Below are positions 1 through 8,493 of a DNA stretch of 64,000 bases, one piece after another (within the stretch, counting starts at the first letter, position 1; each line of letters starts with the position of its first letter). The stretch is from Bryobacterales bacterium (GTDB lineage Bacteria > Acidobacteriota > Terriglobia > Bryobacterales > Bryobacteraceae). The notes below the pieces were generated by a model. The model saw nothing but the letters and a program-made list of their open reading frames with translations. It did not search any database and was not told where the DNA came from. Made by a program: the position numbers and the translations under genes. Location: positions 1 through 64,000 of the forward strand of contig JAIXKK010000030.1 in NCBI GenBank assembly GCA_026954325.1. The letters are read 5' to 3'.

Positions 1-666
1 GCGATTTCTTATCACGCCTATCCCTACGTGGCGGACAAGTACGTTCTCATGGCCGCCGGTTCGAGTGTGGGTGATGGATATGGTCCCCTGCTTGCGGCCT
101 CGCGTCCCATGGCTCCGGAAGAAATCAAGGGTAAGCGCATCGGCATTCCCGGCACGCTCACCACCGCCTACCTCACGCTGCGATTGTTCGAACCCGATTT
201 TGAGGCGGTGGTCATCCCGTTTGACAAGATTCTGGACGCTGTAAAGGACCACTCCGTTGATCTTGGCCTGGTCATACACGAAGGCCAGCTCACCTACTCC
301 AAGGCCGGTTTCCATAACGTGCTCGATCTGGGGCGCTGGTGGAAGAACAAGTTCAACCTGCCGCTTCCCCTGGGCGCCAATGTCATGCTGCGGTCTCTGC
401 CGCCGGAAGCGCAATCCGAGTGCTCACGGCTTCTATCGGAGAGCATCCGCTACGCGCTCGATAATCCGGAAGAAGCCATCAACTATGCGCTTCAATTTGC
501 CCGCGACCTCGACGTGCCGATGGCGCAGAAATTCGTCGGCATGTATGTGAATCATTTCACCGTGGATTGTGGGGAACAGGTTCCGGTGGCCGCGCAGAAA
601 CTGCTCGATATGGGCTTTGAAGCGGGATTGATTCCGCATCAGGTGAAACTGGAGTTCGTCCGCTGA
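1..666 (+). CDS. mqnD: 1,4-dihydroxy-6-naphthoate synthase, 5' partial
   Basis: This is the C-terminal part of MqnD, the enzyme that converts cyclic dehypoxanthinyl futalosine to 1,4-dihydroxy-6-naphthoate in the futalosine route to menaquinone. The reading frame is open from base 1, so the true start lies outside the window; the GTG at position 28 is internal. Family features visible are GDGYGPLLAASRPM near the start, GKRIGIPGTLTTAYLTLRLF, the hinge region DLGLVIHEGQLTYSKAGF and LPLPLGANVMLRSLP, all of which follow the known Thermus-type MqnD layout. About 222 codons are present of roughly 275-290 usual. A HEAT-repeat gene follows after 14 bases on the same strand and could be cotranscribed. 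The paralogue MqnA is less likely because the HEGQLTY and WW-rich region is MqnD-like. Confidence 0.9.
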   Translation, partial: AISYHAYPYVADKYVLMAAGSSVGDGYGPLLAASRPMAPEEIKGKRIGIPGTLTTAYLTLRLFEPDFEAVVIPFDKILDAVKDHSVDLGLVIHEGQLTYSKAGFHNVLDLGRWWKNKFNLPLPLGANVMLRSLPPEAQSECSRLLSESIRYALDNPEEAINYALQFARDLDVPMAQKFVGMYVNHFTVDCGEQVPVAAQKLLDMGFEAGLIPHQVKLEFVR

Positions 667-680
667 ACGTCCATCGTTCT

Positions 681-1967
681 ATGCGGGTTTTCGCCACGCT
701 GCTGCTCGCAGCGCTCACTTGCCGCGCCGCCGATGACCCGGACGATGCCAAAGCGCGCATCCGCGGCATTCACGACTATGCCAAACAGGGCCCCTCCGCC
801 ATCCCGAAGATACAGCCGTATCTCGAGGATCGCGACAAAGAAGTGCGTTGGGCGGCGGTGGAAGCCATCTCCGAGATCGGCACCCAACGGGCGCTCGATC
901 CTCTCATCCAGGCCGCCAACGACAATGAGGAAAGCATTCAGGTACGCGCCGTGGACGGCCTGGTCAATTTCTATCTGCCCGGGTATCTGAAAACGGGCAT
1001 TGGCGGATCGATCCGCCGGGCCACCCGCGCCCTGAAGGGACGGTTTGCGGACACCAATAACGATATCATCGATCCTTACGTCTCGGTCCGGCCGGAAGTG
1101 ATTACCGCTATCGGGAAACTGGCCCGGGGCGGAGTCAGCATGGAGTCCCGCGCCAATGCCGCCCGCGCTCTGGGAATTCTGCGCGGCAAGGCCGCTCTCC
1201 CCGATCTCTATGAGGCGCTCCGCTCGCGCAGCGACATTGTTCTCTATGAATCCCTCATCGCCATCCAAAAGATTCGCGACACCGGTTCCGGCCCCCAGAT
1301 CCAGTTTCTGCTCCGCGATTTGAAAGACCGCGTGCAGATTGCCGCGCTCGAGACCACCGGCATCCTGCGCAACCGCGCCGCCATCCCGGACCTTCGCCAG
1401 GTGCTCAAGAACGCCCGCAACGACAAGGTCCGGCGGGCGGCCCTTACCGCCCTTGCGATGATGCCCGACGAAGCCGACCGTCCGCTGTTTGCCCAGTATT
1501 TCGCCAGCAAAGACGAAGGCCTGAGGGCCGCCGCCGCCGAGGGCTACGGGCGGCTGAGGCAGGTCTCCGATCTGCCGGCTCTCGAAAAGGCATTCCAGGA
1601 TGAGGACAAGATGGGCCCTCGGCTGTCAATGGCCTTTGCCGTGGTGATGCTGGGCAGGCACGAGCTAACCGAATTCAGCGCTCTGCAATACCTGGTAAAC
1701 ACCCTCAACTCCAGGCTTTACCGCGATTCGGCGGAACCGCTGCTTACCGAACTGGCGCGCGATCCGGGAGTCTATAAAGCTGTCTATCCCGCGCTGCGCA
1801 AGCCTGACGCAACCAAGGAAGAGAAGATCCGGTTATTGAGGATTCTTGGTAGAACGGGCGGGAAGGATACGCTGGCGGTTGTCGAACCGCTCAAGGGGGA
1901 TAGCGACGCGGAAGTGGCCCAGGAAGCAATGAGAGCAGCCCAGAACATCACAGCCAGGCTGCCCTGA
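681..1967 (+). CDS. secreted HEAT-repeat protein
   Basis: This 428-residue protein starts with a short signal peptide (residues 1-16, MRVFATLLLAALTCRA). The rest is a run of helical HEAT/PBS-lyase-type repeats, for example VRWAAVEAISEIGTQRALDPL near residue 55 and further units at about 100, 160, 195, 230, 265 and 385. Such solenoids act as protein-binding scaffolds in the periplasm or at the surface; no catalytic motif is visible, and the partner is unknown. The ATG at 681 is chosen because the signal peptide begins directly there. The gene lies 14 bases behind mqnD on the same strand, so cotranscription is possible, but nothing links it functionally to menaquinone synthesis. Confidence 0.8.
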   Translation: MRVFATLLLAALTCRAADDPDDAKARIRGIHDYAKQGPSAIPKIQPYLEDRDKEVRWAAVEAISEIGTQRALDPLIQAANDNEESIQVRAVDGLVNFYLPGYLKTGIGGSIRRATRALKGRFADTNNDIIDPYVSVRPEVITAIGKLARGGVSMESRANAARALGILRGKAALPDLYEALRSRSDIVLYESLIAIQKIRDTGSGPQIQFLLRDLKDRVQIAALETTGILRNRAAIPDLRQVLKNARNDKVRRAALTALAMMPDEADRPLFAQYFASKDEGLRAAAAEGYGRLRQVSDLPALEKAFQDEDKMGPRLSMAFAVVMLGRHELTEFSALQYLVNTLNSRLYRDSAEPLLTELARDPGVYKAVYPALRKPDATKEEKIRLLRILGRTGGKDTLAVVEPLKGDSDAEVAQEAMRAAQNITARLP

Positions 1968-2001
1968 AATCTCAATCAAAGGAAATGCGGGAAACTCCGC
2001 C

Positions 2002-2211
2002 TTATTTCGCCTTCTTCTGTTTCTGCTGGCCGACGCGAACTTTGAACTGCTTCTGCTGGGAATCAGTCCAGGCTTTCCAATCAAACCGCTTCGACGCCTC
2101 CGCCTGATAGACATCGGGATCAGTCCCCTTGGGAAGAACCGCCATGATGGTGGCAAATTGACCCGTTTCGGGGTTCTGTACCCGGAATCTCTTTACGTTC
2201 GGAATACTCAT
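2002..2211 (-). CDS. small lysine-rich hypothetical protein
   Basis: This 69-residue protein has no family I recognise. It is rich in Lys and Gln at its C-terminus (QQKQKKAK), has no signal peptide or membrane segment, and contains a central stretch reading FATIMAVLPKGTDPDVYQ. It converges with the HEAT-repeat gene and diverges from the deoxyhypusine-synthase-like gene 58 bases away, so its promoter would lie in 2212-2269. Support is the compact ORF with non-random composition and sensible spacing. It is not a shadow of another gene, because no coding frame lies opposite it. Confidence 0.55.
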   Translation of the reverse strand: MSIPNVKRFRVQNPETGQFATIMAVLPKGTDPDVYQAEASKRFDWKAWTDSQQKQFKVRVGQQKQKKAK

Positions 2212-2269
2212 ACATTGCTATCCTAGCAAACTTCGATTCCCGCGTTGCCAAGGGCTCGACGCAGTTGCT

Positions 2270-3526
2270 ATGGTCGTGTCGATGACTGCTGATTCCCACC
2301 ATGGCGGACGCAGACCGGTCCGCGTCCGCCGCGTCGATGAGTGCCACTCGCTCGAAGATCTATTTCTCCATTGTTTGCCTGCATTTGGGGGCGCTTATCT
2401 GCGCCGTGTTTACGCGTTGCTCGATCAGGCCATCGGTTCCGATTGCCCGCTGACGCTTGCCATCTCCGGCCCGGTTACGGTCTCCGGCCAGCACCAGGCG
2501 TGGTTGATCCCGCTCCTTGAGACAGGGTGGATTGCCTACCTCAGCACGACGGACGCCGTTTGCTATCATGACGGCCACCGCTCCCTCCGCCACCACACCG
2601 CCGATCCGGTCTTTGAAGTGCCGATCTTCGGCGACGACGGGGCATTGCGCGAGGAGGGGACCATTCGCGTCACCGACATGGCGTTCGCCGAGCAGGTGCT
2701 GCTCGATCAGGACGCCTACCTTTCGGAGATCCTGCTTCAGCCGGAATTTCAGAAGAAGATGACCGGCACCGAGATGCGCTACCTGCTGGGACGCCGCTAC
2801 GCGGAGGAGGAAACGGCGCTGGGCGTCAAGCCGGGACTGCTGGCCACCTGCCACCGCCTGGCGATTCCCGTTCTCGTGGGCGCCCCCGCCGATGGCAGCG
2901 TCTTCCTGAACTCCATGAAACTGTGGGCCATGCGAAACGCCGGATTGATCGACGATTACCGCTTCGAACTCGACCTGCACGCCGAGGTTTTCGAGGCCTG
3001 CGCCTACCACCATTGGGGCCTGTTTGATCACCCGGCGCGGAAACTGGGAACGCTGATCCTCGGAGGCGGGGTTCCCAAGAACTATAATTTACAGCCCGAA
3101 CCCGCCCTGGGCCAGGTGCTGGGGTTGCCGGATGTTCGCGGCTATCACTTCGATATTCAGATCGTGAGCGCGCCGGTGACCGACGGCTCCCTCTCGTCCT
3201 GTCCGCCCGCGGAGGCGGTCACCTGGGGGAAAGTGGATAAAGACAGCTATCAGCGGACAACGGAAAGCATGCAGGGGGACTATTCCGCCGTCATGCCGTT
3301 CCTGGTGAAAGCTCTGCTGGACAAACGGGATCGCTTCCGGCAACTGCGCGGCGAATGGGGCGAAGAGCGGCTCTTCTCCGCTCACCCCGGAGCTCGAGGA
3401 TACCTGCGCGCGCCCGAAGGGTACCGCCTCTTTGAACGCCGCGATACCCTGCGCGAGAAACTGCTGGCGGGCGTGGAGCGCAACCGGGAGTGGCTGCTGT
3501 CCTCCATCACCCAACGTCAAGCTTAG
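2270..3526 (+). CDS. deoxyhypusine synthase-like protein
   Basis: A 418-residue member of the deoxyhypusine synthase family. In eukaryotes and archaea the enzyme transfers the aminobutyl group of spermidine to a lysine of eIF5A using NAD. Bacteria lack eIF5A, and some bacterial relatives instead make homospermidine or other polyamines. Family features visible are the glycine-rich GTLILGGGVPKNY segment near residue 265 and AVTWGKV around Lys321, which aligns with the catalytic lysine region (SWGKI) of the human enzyme. The N-terminus is preceded by a polar tail, so the true start may be one of several early ATGs. It stands alone between divergent and convergent neighbours. No other polyamine genes are in the window, so the substrate cannot be inferred. 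Confidence 0.8.
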   Translation: MVVSMTADSHHGGRRPVRVRRVDECHSLEDLFLHCLPAFGGAYLRRVYALLDQAIGSDCPLTLAISGPVTVSGQHQAWLIPLLETGWIAYLSTTDAVCYHDGHRSLRHHTADPVFEVPIFGDDGALREEGTIRVTDMAFAEQVLLDQDAYLSEILLQPEFQKKMTGTEMRYLLGRRYAEEETALGVKPGLLATCHRLAIPVLVGAPADGSVFLNSMKLWAMRNAGLIDDYRFELDLHAEVFEACAYHHWGLFDHPARKLGTLILGGGVPKNYNLQPEPALGQVLGLPDVRGYHFDIQIVSAPVTDGSLSSCPPAEAVTWGKVDKDSYQRTTESMQGDYSAVMPFLVKALLDKRDRFRQLRGEWGEERLFSAHPGARGYLRAPEGYRLFERRDTLREKLLAGVERNREWLLSSITQRQA

Positions 3527-3535
3527 AATGCGCGT

Positions 3536-4531
3536 CTACGCTTCGCTCAGCGCCGCGAACAGCGTACCGCGCGCGGTAGAGTGCAGCGGTTCCTTCGCCA
3601 GCCGGATCTCGGAAACGGGCACCGGGAAGTCGGCCGATTTCAGAACCCGCTCGAAGCGCTCCTGGAAGCCTTTCGGCATGACGCTGCCGCCGCTGAGCAC
3701 AAGAGGAACCGGCCTGCCCATCTTGGGAACGCTCTTCGCCGCGGCAAAGGCATCCTTGACTCCGTTCACAAGCGATTGGATCATGTCCTCGTAGTAGACG
3801 CCGATCACCTGCTGCACCTTGTCGGAGTAGTGACCGTTGAAATGGAAGCCGCTCTCCTTCACGATGCGGATCCTGGTGGCCAACTCGCCGGCGGCCTGCG
3901 CGGCGCTGTTGTCGATGAAGTCTCCGGCTTTCGGGATGCTGAAATTCAGCACCGGTACGGAAAGGTAAGCGAGGCAGACGTTGCACAGACCGCCCCCGCA
4001 ACTGATGCCGATGCCGGTATAGTTTGAATCCTCCAGTTCGCCGTAAATCACGGCCAGGCCTTCACTCACCGGCTGCACCTGATAGCCCATGCCGGTCAGC
4101 ATCCCGCGAATGGTGGCCTCGTGGTAGGTGGTGTTGTCGGGCGCGCCGAGCGGCGGCGCCGGAACGGAGAAAAACAGCCGCTTCCCGTCGCCGCTTTCGC
4201 TTCCGAGCAGGCTGCGGAAGATCTGCTGCATCTGGGCTTCGCTTTCCGGTTCGCCGGGGTTGAGCAGGCCCGCGCGCATGGGGCGGCGGGTTTCCCGGCC
4301 GAGCAGGTCCGCGAACCGCTCGGATTCGTTGCCGTGCACCACCAGTTCGCCGCTGTCGACCGAATACGGCACCTGCTCCTTCTTCAACACGTTTTCCGTA
4401 ATCTTCGAATAGGGGATGCGCACAAAGGCATTCAACTGGGTCTTGAACGTGAATTCCTTCCCCGGCTTCTGCGCCAGGACGACACGGCTTGTGCCGACAT
4501 CCATTCCAATCGCTGAGTTATTGCTGCTCAT
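3536..4531 (-). CDS. actin-like ATPase (MreB/Hsp70 fold)
   Basis: A 331-residue cytoplasmic protein of the actin/Hsp70 ATPase superfamily. The sugar-kinase/actin signatures are visible in order: phosphate-1 GMDVGTSRVVLAQ at residues 9-21, phosphate-2 GIGISCGGGLCNVCL near residue 170, and the adenosine motif PLVLSGGSVMPKGF near residue 280. It lacks the extra features of DnaK (no substrate domain) and is close to MreB/ParM size but divergent. Its ATG overlaps the stop of the upstream amidase gene in an ATGA arrangement (4528-4531), so the two are almost certainly translated together. That coupling suggests a cytoskeletal or regulatory role in cell-wall remodelling, which is inference. It could also be a PilM-like or Hsp70-like adaptor. 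Confidence 0.75.
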   Translation of the reverse strand: MSSNNSAIGMDVGTSRVVLAQKPGKEFTFKTQLNAFVRIPYSKITENVLKKEQVPYSVDSGELVVHGNESERFADLLGRETRRPMRAGLLNPGEPESEAQMQQIFRSLLGSESGDGKRLFFSVPAPPLGAPDNTTYHEATIRGMLTGMGYQVQPVSEGLAVIYGELEDSNYTGIGISCGGGLCNVCLAYLSVPVLNFSIPKAGDFIDNSAAQAAGELATRIRIVKESGFHFNGHYSDKVQQVIGVYYEDMIQSLVNGVKDAFAAAKSVPKMGRPVPLVLSGGSVMPKGFQERFERVLKSADFPVPVSEIRLAKEPLHSTARGTLFAALSEA

Positions 4532-5727
4532 GAGTTTTCCTCTTTCTTCCGCGCCCGCGGCGCGACGACAAGTTGCCTAAACTTGCGGTTCAAGACGGAC
4601 CGGTATTCACGCAAAGGCATGCCCTTCGCGCTGGCCTCTTGCCGCACTTCTTCCTGAGCGAGTAGTAATCCCTTCCACAACCGCGCCTCGGATACGGACA
4701 CAAACGTGCTGTCGTAGATAAAGCCGAACACGGTCATGCTCGGGACAGGCGTGGCGTAGTTGTCCGGCAATCCCATATCCGCAAAAGGAAAATGGGTCGC
4801 CCAGTCGGTGTGGGCGCCAATGCGGAAATTGTCGGGATTGACGGAGACCTGCGCATGGGTAACGCAGTTTTCGGCGGGAATATGATACTTCGCGCGGAGC
4901 ATGTCCGTAAGGACCCGCCCCGCGTGAAGTTGTGCTTCGTTAATGGTCTCGGCCCCGTCCTGCGGGCGTGTCTGCGCCTCGAAGGCGATGCCGAGAAAGC
5001 TCTGATTCAGGTTGACGTAAACGGATTTCCGGTCCGCCCATACGGAATGGCCCGCATGGTTGGCTATGGAGGCCTCTTCGACAACCCGGAACACCTGGCC
5101 AAAACGGTCCACCAGATAATGATAGGACTTGTTGCGGCGGACGTAGGAAAGAACTCCCTGTCCGAGTTGCTTGAGGTTCTTGTTGTGGGATGCGTCAAAC
5201 GGCGCAAGGTCGCTCTCGGTGGTGTGAAAAACAATCCCCGCCGGATCTGTCCGGTAGGCTACATCCAGAGAACCATGTCCACCCCAGCTTTCCGGGTGTG
5301 TCCGGTCGAGAGACTGGTAGCGCCTTGGCGAGTGTGTCTGCCAGCCTCGCGTTTCAATCCGTAACCCATTGCTGTATACCTCGAAGTCATCTTTCTTTTC
5401 CACCAGCCAGATCCTGGTGGGCTCCATGGCCGCCAGATCCGCCGGCTTCACCACGGTTTCTTCGCTTACGGGCGGCGGCGGTTGCATCCACAAACTGGTT
5501 GCCTTCGTAATGGTGGAAACCGGCGCCAGAAGCCACACCATTCCCGCTGTAACGAAGGCCGCGCCGCGCCTGTACCAGCGCCTGCGTTCCTGGTAGAACG
5601 CGCAGGCAAGGCGCAGAAAGCGCAGCCGCTCGACGGGATCGGCGATTCGCCGGGCGCGCCACTCGATCATGGTTCTGGTGACGTTTCCCGGGATTGCCGT
5701 CCCACCCTGTGGGTACTTCCACTGCAT
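4528..5727 (-). CDS. membrane-anchored N-acetylmuramoyl-L-alanine amidase
   Basis: A 399-residue protein with a charged cytoplasmic N-terminal region (residues 1-54, Arg-rich), one transmembrane segment at about 56-75 and a periplasmic amidase_2/PGRP-type domain from about 160 to 320. This fold cleaves the bond between N-acetylmuramic acid and L-alanine of peptidoglycan using zinc. Visible candidates for metal and catalytic residues are His168 in GIVFHTTES, the SYHYLVDRFG strand, and the C-terminal His/Asp of GAHTDWATHFPF. A further ~75 residues follow. The gene ends inside the start of the actin-like gene (ATGA overlap). The type II-like membrane anchor places the catalytic domain outside and leaves a cytoplasmic tail that the partner could bind. 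Confidence 0.8.
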   Translation of the reverse strand: MQWKYPQGGTAIPGNVTRTMIEWRARRIADPVERLRFLRLACAFYQERRRWYRRGAAFVTAGMVWLLAPVSTITKATSLWMQPPPPVSEETVVKPADLAAMEPTRIWLVEKKDDFEVYSNGLRIETRGWQTHSPRRYQSLDRTHPESWGGHGSLDVAYRTDPAGIVFHTTESDLAPFDASHNKNLKQLGQGVLSYVRRNKSYHYLVDRFGQVFRVVEEASIANHAGHSVWADRKSVYVNLNQSFLGIAFEAQTRPQDGAETINEAQLHAGRVLTDMLRAKYHIPAENCVTHAQVSVNPDNFRIGAHTDWATHFPFADMGLPDNYATPVPSMTVFGFIYDSTFVSVSEARLWKGLLLAQEEVRQEASAKGMPLREYRSVLNRKFRQLVVAPRARKKEENS

Positions 5728-5868
5728 TGGACATCTATCCTTCGAGTGCTACACAGTGTTCGTTATTCTCGCAAAATTTCCATCGGCGGGAAACCCATAA
5801 ATTCTTAGGAAGCACCTAGAGGAATCCGGCGGGGTACTTGCCTTTCCCTCTCCCATGGCCTAAGGAAT

Positions 5869-6693
5869 TCACTTTAGCCCGGCGGCTTCCACGATGCGGG
5901 AGTCCGTTTGAAACTTCCGGAAGTTTTCAAACGACACATCGAGATCCCCCTGAACCCGCTTGAACAAAGCCAACCGGGCGTCGAGACCTACCTGGATCCG
6001 GTAGGGCATCCACACTTCGCCGTTGATGCGGTGCTGCTCGATGAACAGGCGGGAACCCTTGGCAAGGCGCGCCAGAAACAGTCCCCAAGTCACGGTATCG
6101 ATTGCCTCCACGTCCAGCCGCACAAGTTGATATTCCTGCTTGTCAATGCATACCTTCCCCTTGAATTTCTTCAACATGCCAGCTCTCGAATGTTTCGGCT
6201 GATAATTGGGGCGCGGGACGGCTTCGAGGTTCCAACAAGGGCGCCCGCCGATGGCATCTTCCCCCAGCATGCGGAAGTCGTAGGCATCGGGGATCTCCTC
6301 GAGGAACTTCCGATCGCGCCGGCGTTCACGGTCAAGTTCGGCCAACCGCTTGCGCCGCTGCTCGGGGCTTTCCTTCGCCCGCTTCTCCATCAACCGGTCG
6401 AGTTTTTGCTGCTCCTTGCGGCGTTCGGAATCGGAGAGCGGTTTCCCGTCTTTTGCGATCAGCCGTTCATAGGGCTCACCGAAGAGGATCAGCACTTCCC
6501 CGGTCCGCTGGTCTATTTTCGTGATCTTGCCGTGTGAATCACGCCGCCGCATCCCGGAGTGGACGATATACGTGTAATCTTGTGCTTTCAACCAGTTGGA
6601 CTGATCGTGATGGACGCATTTGCGAACGATTTCGAGCGGGTCCTCACTCTGGGCGAGGCAGGAGGCAAGAAACAGGACGGCAACGATACGCAT
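5869..6693 (-). CDS. secreted hypothetical protein, lipoprotein-sorting-like
   Basis: A 274-residue exported protein with a signal peptide (MRIVAVLFLASCLAQS). The ATG at 6693 is preferred to a TTG two codons upstream. The middle (residues 85-135) is a highly charged Glu/Arg/Lys helix (SERRKEQQKLDRLMEKRAK). The C-terminal half, with FKGKVCIDKQEYQLVRLD and a strand-rich pattern, resembles outer-membrane lipoprotein-sorting (LolA/LppX-like) proteins common in Acidobacteriota. That family link is tentative. It lies downstream of the orphan CpaE-like gene (gap 87 bases) and 141 bases before the amidase gene, all on the minus strand. No catalytic motif is visible. Confidence 0.6.
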   Translation of the reverse strand: MRIVAVLFLASCLAQSEDPLEIVRKCVHHDQSNWLKAQDYTYIVHSGMRRRDSHGKITKIDQRTGEVLILFGEPYERLIAKDGKPLSDSERRKEQQKLDRLMEKRAKESPEQRRKRLAELDRERRRDRKFLEEIPDAYDFRMLGEDAIGGRPCWNLEAVPRPNYQPKHSRAGMLKKFKGKVCIDKQEYQLVRLDVEAIDTVTWGLFLARLAKGSRLFIEQHRINGEVWMPYRIQVGLDARLALFKRVQGDLDVSFENFRKFQTDSRIVEAAGLK

Positions 6694-6780
6694 GGACAAC
6701 CAGACGCATCAATCATACCCCGCCAGGTTGGCGGAAATCCCGTCTCCATAGTGAGGCGTCCGTCCGGATGAGGGAGCAGG

Positions 6781-7989
6781 CTAGCCGGCGGATTTCTTTC
6801 CCGGCGTGAACAGGGACACGGGCGATGGCAGGATGGAGAAGTATTCCATCAGCCGTTTCTTCTGCTCATGGGCCGGCTTTTTCTCGAGCATGAACTGCGC
6901 CAGTTGGGCGAACTGCCGTCCAAGATCGGAGTTGGCATCCACGGGCTTGCCTGCCGTCATGGCCTTGTGAACGCCTTGATAGTCGTTGGCGAAAGTCATG
7001 ACGACGGGTTGGCCAAGCAGTTCCTCGACTTGAGCGGGACTTACGATGGACCGCTTCTGGCAGCGGTTGAGGAGGATGGCCACGCGATCGGCGAGATCAA
7101 TGCTGCGAAGGTAGCCTATTTTTTCTCTGGCCAGGTGGAGTGAGGGCACTTCGGGTGTCACCACCATGAAAATGCGTTTGGACTCCTGCATGGCCTCGAG
7201 GGAATACTTTTCGAGGTTTCCCGAAAGATCGAGGAAGATGGCCTTGTAGGAGCGGCGCGCGAATTCCAGCACGCTCTGAATCCGCGCCGGCTCCATGCGC
7301 AATCCGGGATTCAGCTTGCCGGAATGGAGGACGTCGAGATGGCCCAGAGTGGTCACCAGTTGAGGCCAGAGGTTCTCGTCCAGGTGGCCTGCCCGCTCGG
7401 CGGCGTCGGTGAGCGAGTAGTTGTTTTCCAGTTGAAGGAGGAACCGCACCATGCCGGAGTTCATGTCGCAATCGACCAGCAGCGAGCGCTGTTCAGGCAG
7501 GCGGCTGACGGCCACCGCGGTGTTGGTGGCAATGGTGGTTGTACCCACGCCGGGTTTCGATGGCAGAAAAGTGAACACCAGGTCCGTGCTGTCAATCAGA
7601 ACCGGTTTCCTTTCGAGCACCTCTTTGATTCGCGCAAGAGCCTCGTACACGGTCTGCCGCTGGAAGGGGTAGGAGATGAATTCCCGGACCCCGCTTCTCA
7701 TCACCTCGAGCAACATGGCTGGATCCGCCGTCCGGCCGATGGCGACAATTTGCAGACCCGGAAGTTGTTCCTCCGCCGCCGAGGCGACTTCCAAAGCCTT
7801 GTTCAACGATTCAATATTCAAGAACAGCACCTGCGGCCCGCTGGCGCGCAGTGCCCGCGTCAATTCACTTGTGTTCGGATACCGGGGAATGGTCCGCACG
7901 ATGGTCACCACTCCCATGCCGGCCAGAAGTTGTTCCAACTTCTCCGACAGATCCTCATCCGGACAGATGATAGCTCCCTTCAGCATCAC
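6781..7989 (-). CDS. CpaE/TadZ-like ATPase with pseudo-receiver domain
   Basis: A 402-residue protein with an N-terminal CheY-like domain (residues 1-120, VLFLNIESLNKAL where a receiver would carry its Asp) and a C-terminal MinD/ParA-type ATPase. The deviant Walker A is FLPSKPGVGTTTIATN and the following strand is LLVDCDMNSGMVRFLLQL. This is the layout of CpaE/TadZ, which localises the tight-adherence (Flp) pilus machine at the pole. No other tad or cpa genes occur in the window, so it is either an orphan or part of a dispersed system. The SKPGVG signature retains the Lys-Gly pair typical of this subfamily. The C-terminus (residues 375-402) is not conserved in any family I know. Confidence 0.75.
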   Translation of the reverse strand: MMLKGAIICPDEDLSEKLEQLLAGMGVVTIVRTIPRYPNTSELTRALRASGPQVLFLNIESLNKALEVASAAEEQLPGLQIVAIGRTADPAMLLEVMRSGVREFISYPFQRQTVYEALARIKEVLERKPVLIDSTDLVFTFLPSKPGVGTTTIATNTAVAVSRLPEQRSLLVDCDMNSGMVRFLLQLENNYSLTDAAERAGHLDENLWPQLVTTLGHLDVLHSGKLNPGLRMEPARIQSVLEFARRSYKAIFLDLSGNLEKYSLEAMQESKRIFMVVTPEVPSLHLAREKIGYLRSIDLADRVAILLNRCQKRSIVSPAQVEELLGQPVVMTFANDYQGVHKAMTAGKPVDANSDLGRQFAQLAQFMLEKKPAHEQKKRLMEYFSILPSPVSLFTPGKKSAG

Positions 7990-8153
7990 TGCTCCTTGTT
8001 ATCACGATAGAGGTTTCAGGGGAGATGTCCAATCGACCTGAAGGGTTAGGAGAGCGAGGCAAAAGGGCTGACGCGTTAGCCTAGGTAGTCAGCCGCGTAC
8101 TCAGGCGAACGCCTTACTGGTTTGCGTAGCCCGATCCGCGATACACTGCCCCT

Positions 8154-8465
8154 ATGCCAAAGCCTACTCCCCCCCTGCTCGATGTGGAGTGCCCCTGTTG
8201 CCAGGCTGCTCTGCGCGTCGATCCCAAGACTGGCTCGGTGGTCTACCACAAGGCGAAAGAGAAACCGAAGGTGTTCGAGGACTTCTCGGCAGCGGTGCAG
8301 AGCTACCAGGGGGAAGCCGGCCGCCGCGAAGACGCCTTTCAGAAGTCTCTGGCCGATCATAAGGTCCACAAGGAAGTGCTGGCGAAGAAGTTCGACGAGC
8401 TCTTCAAGAAGGCAAAAGAGAATCCCGACGAACCGCCGCCCGTGCGCGATATCGACATGGACTGA
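8154..8465 (+). CDS. small zinc-ribbon protein
   Basis: A 103-residue cytoplasmic protein with an N-terminal CPCC pair (VECPCCQAALRVDPKTGSVV, residues 11-30) like the first half of a zinc ribbon. It is followed by a long charged helical region (residues 40-90) rich in Lys and Glu. The second metal-binding pair is absent, so metal binding may need a partner or a dimer. No specific family is recognised. It diverges from the CpaE-like gene, with 164 bases between them that hold no further gene, and is followed after 28 bases by the decayed beta-propeller gene. Confidence 0.65.
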   Translation: MPKPTPPLLDVECPCCQAALRVDPKTGSVVYHKAKEKPKVFEDFSAAVQSYQGEAGRREDAFQKSLADHKVHKEVLAKKFDELFKKAKENPDEPPPVRDIDMD

Positions 8466-8493
8466 GAATTGAAGCTTTCGCGAAGGAGACGAC

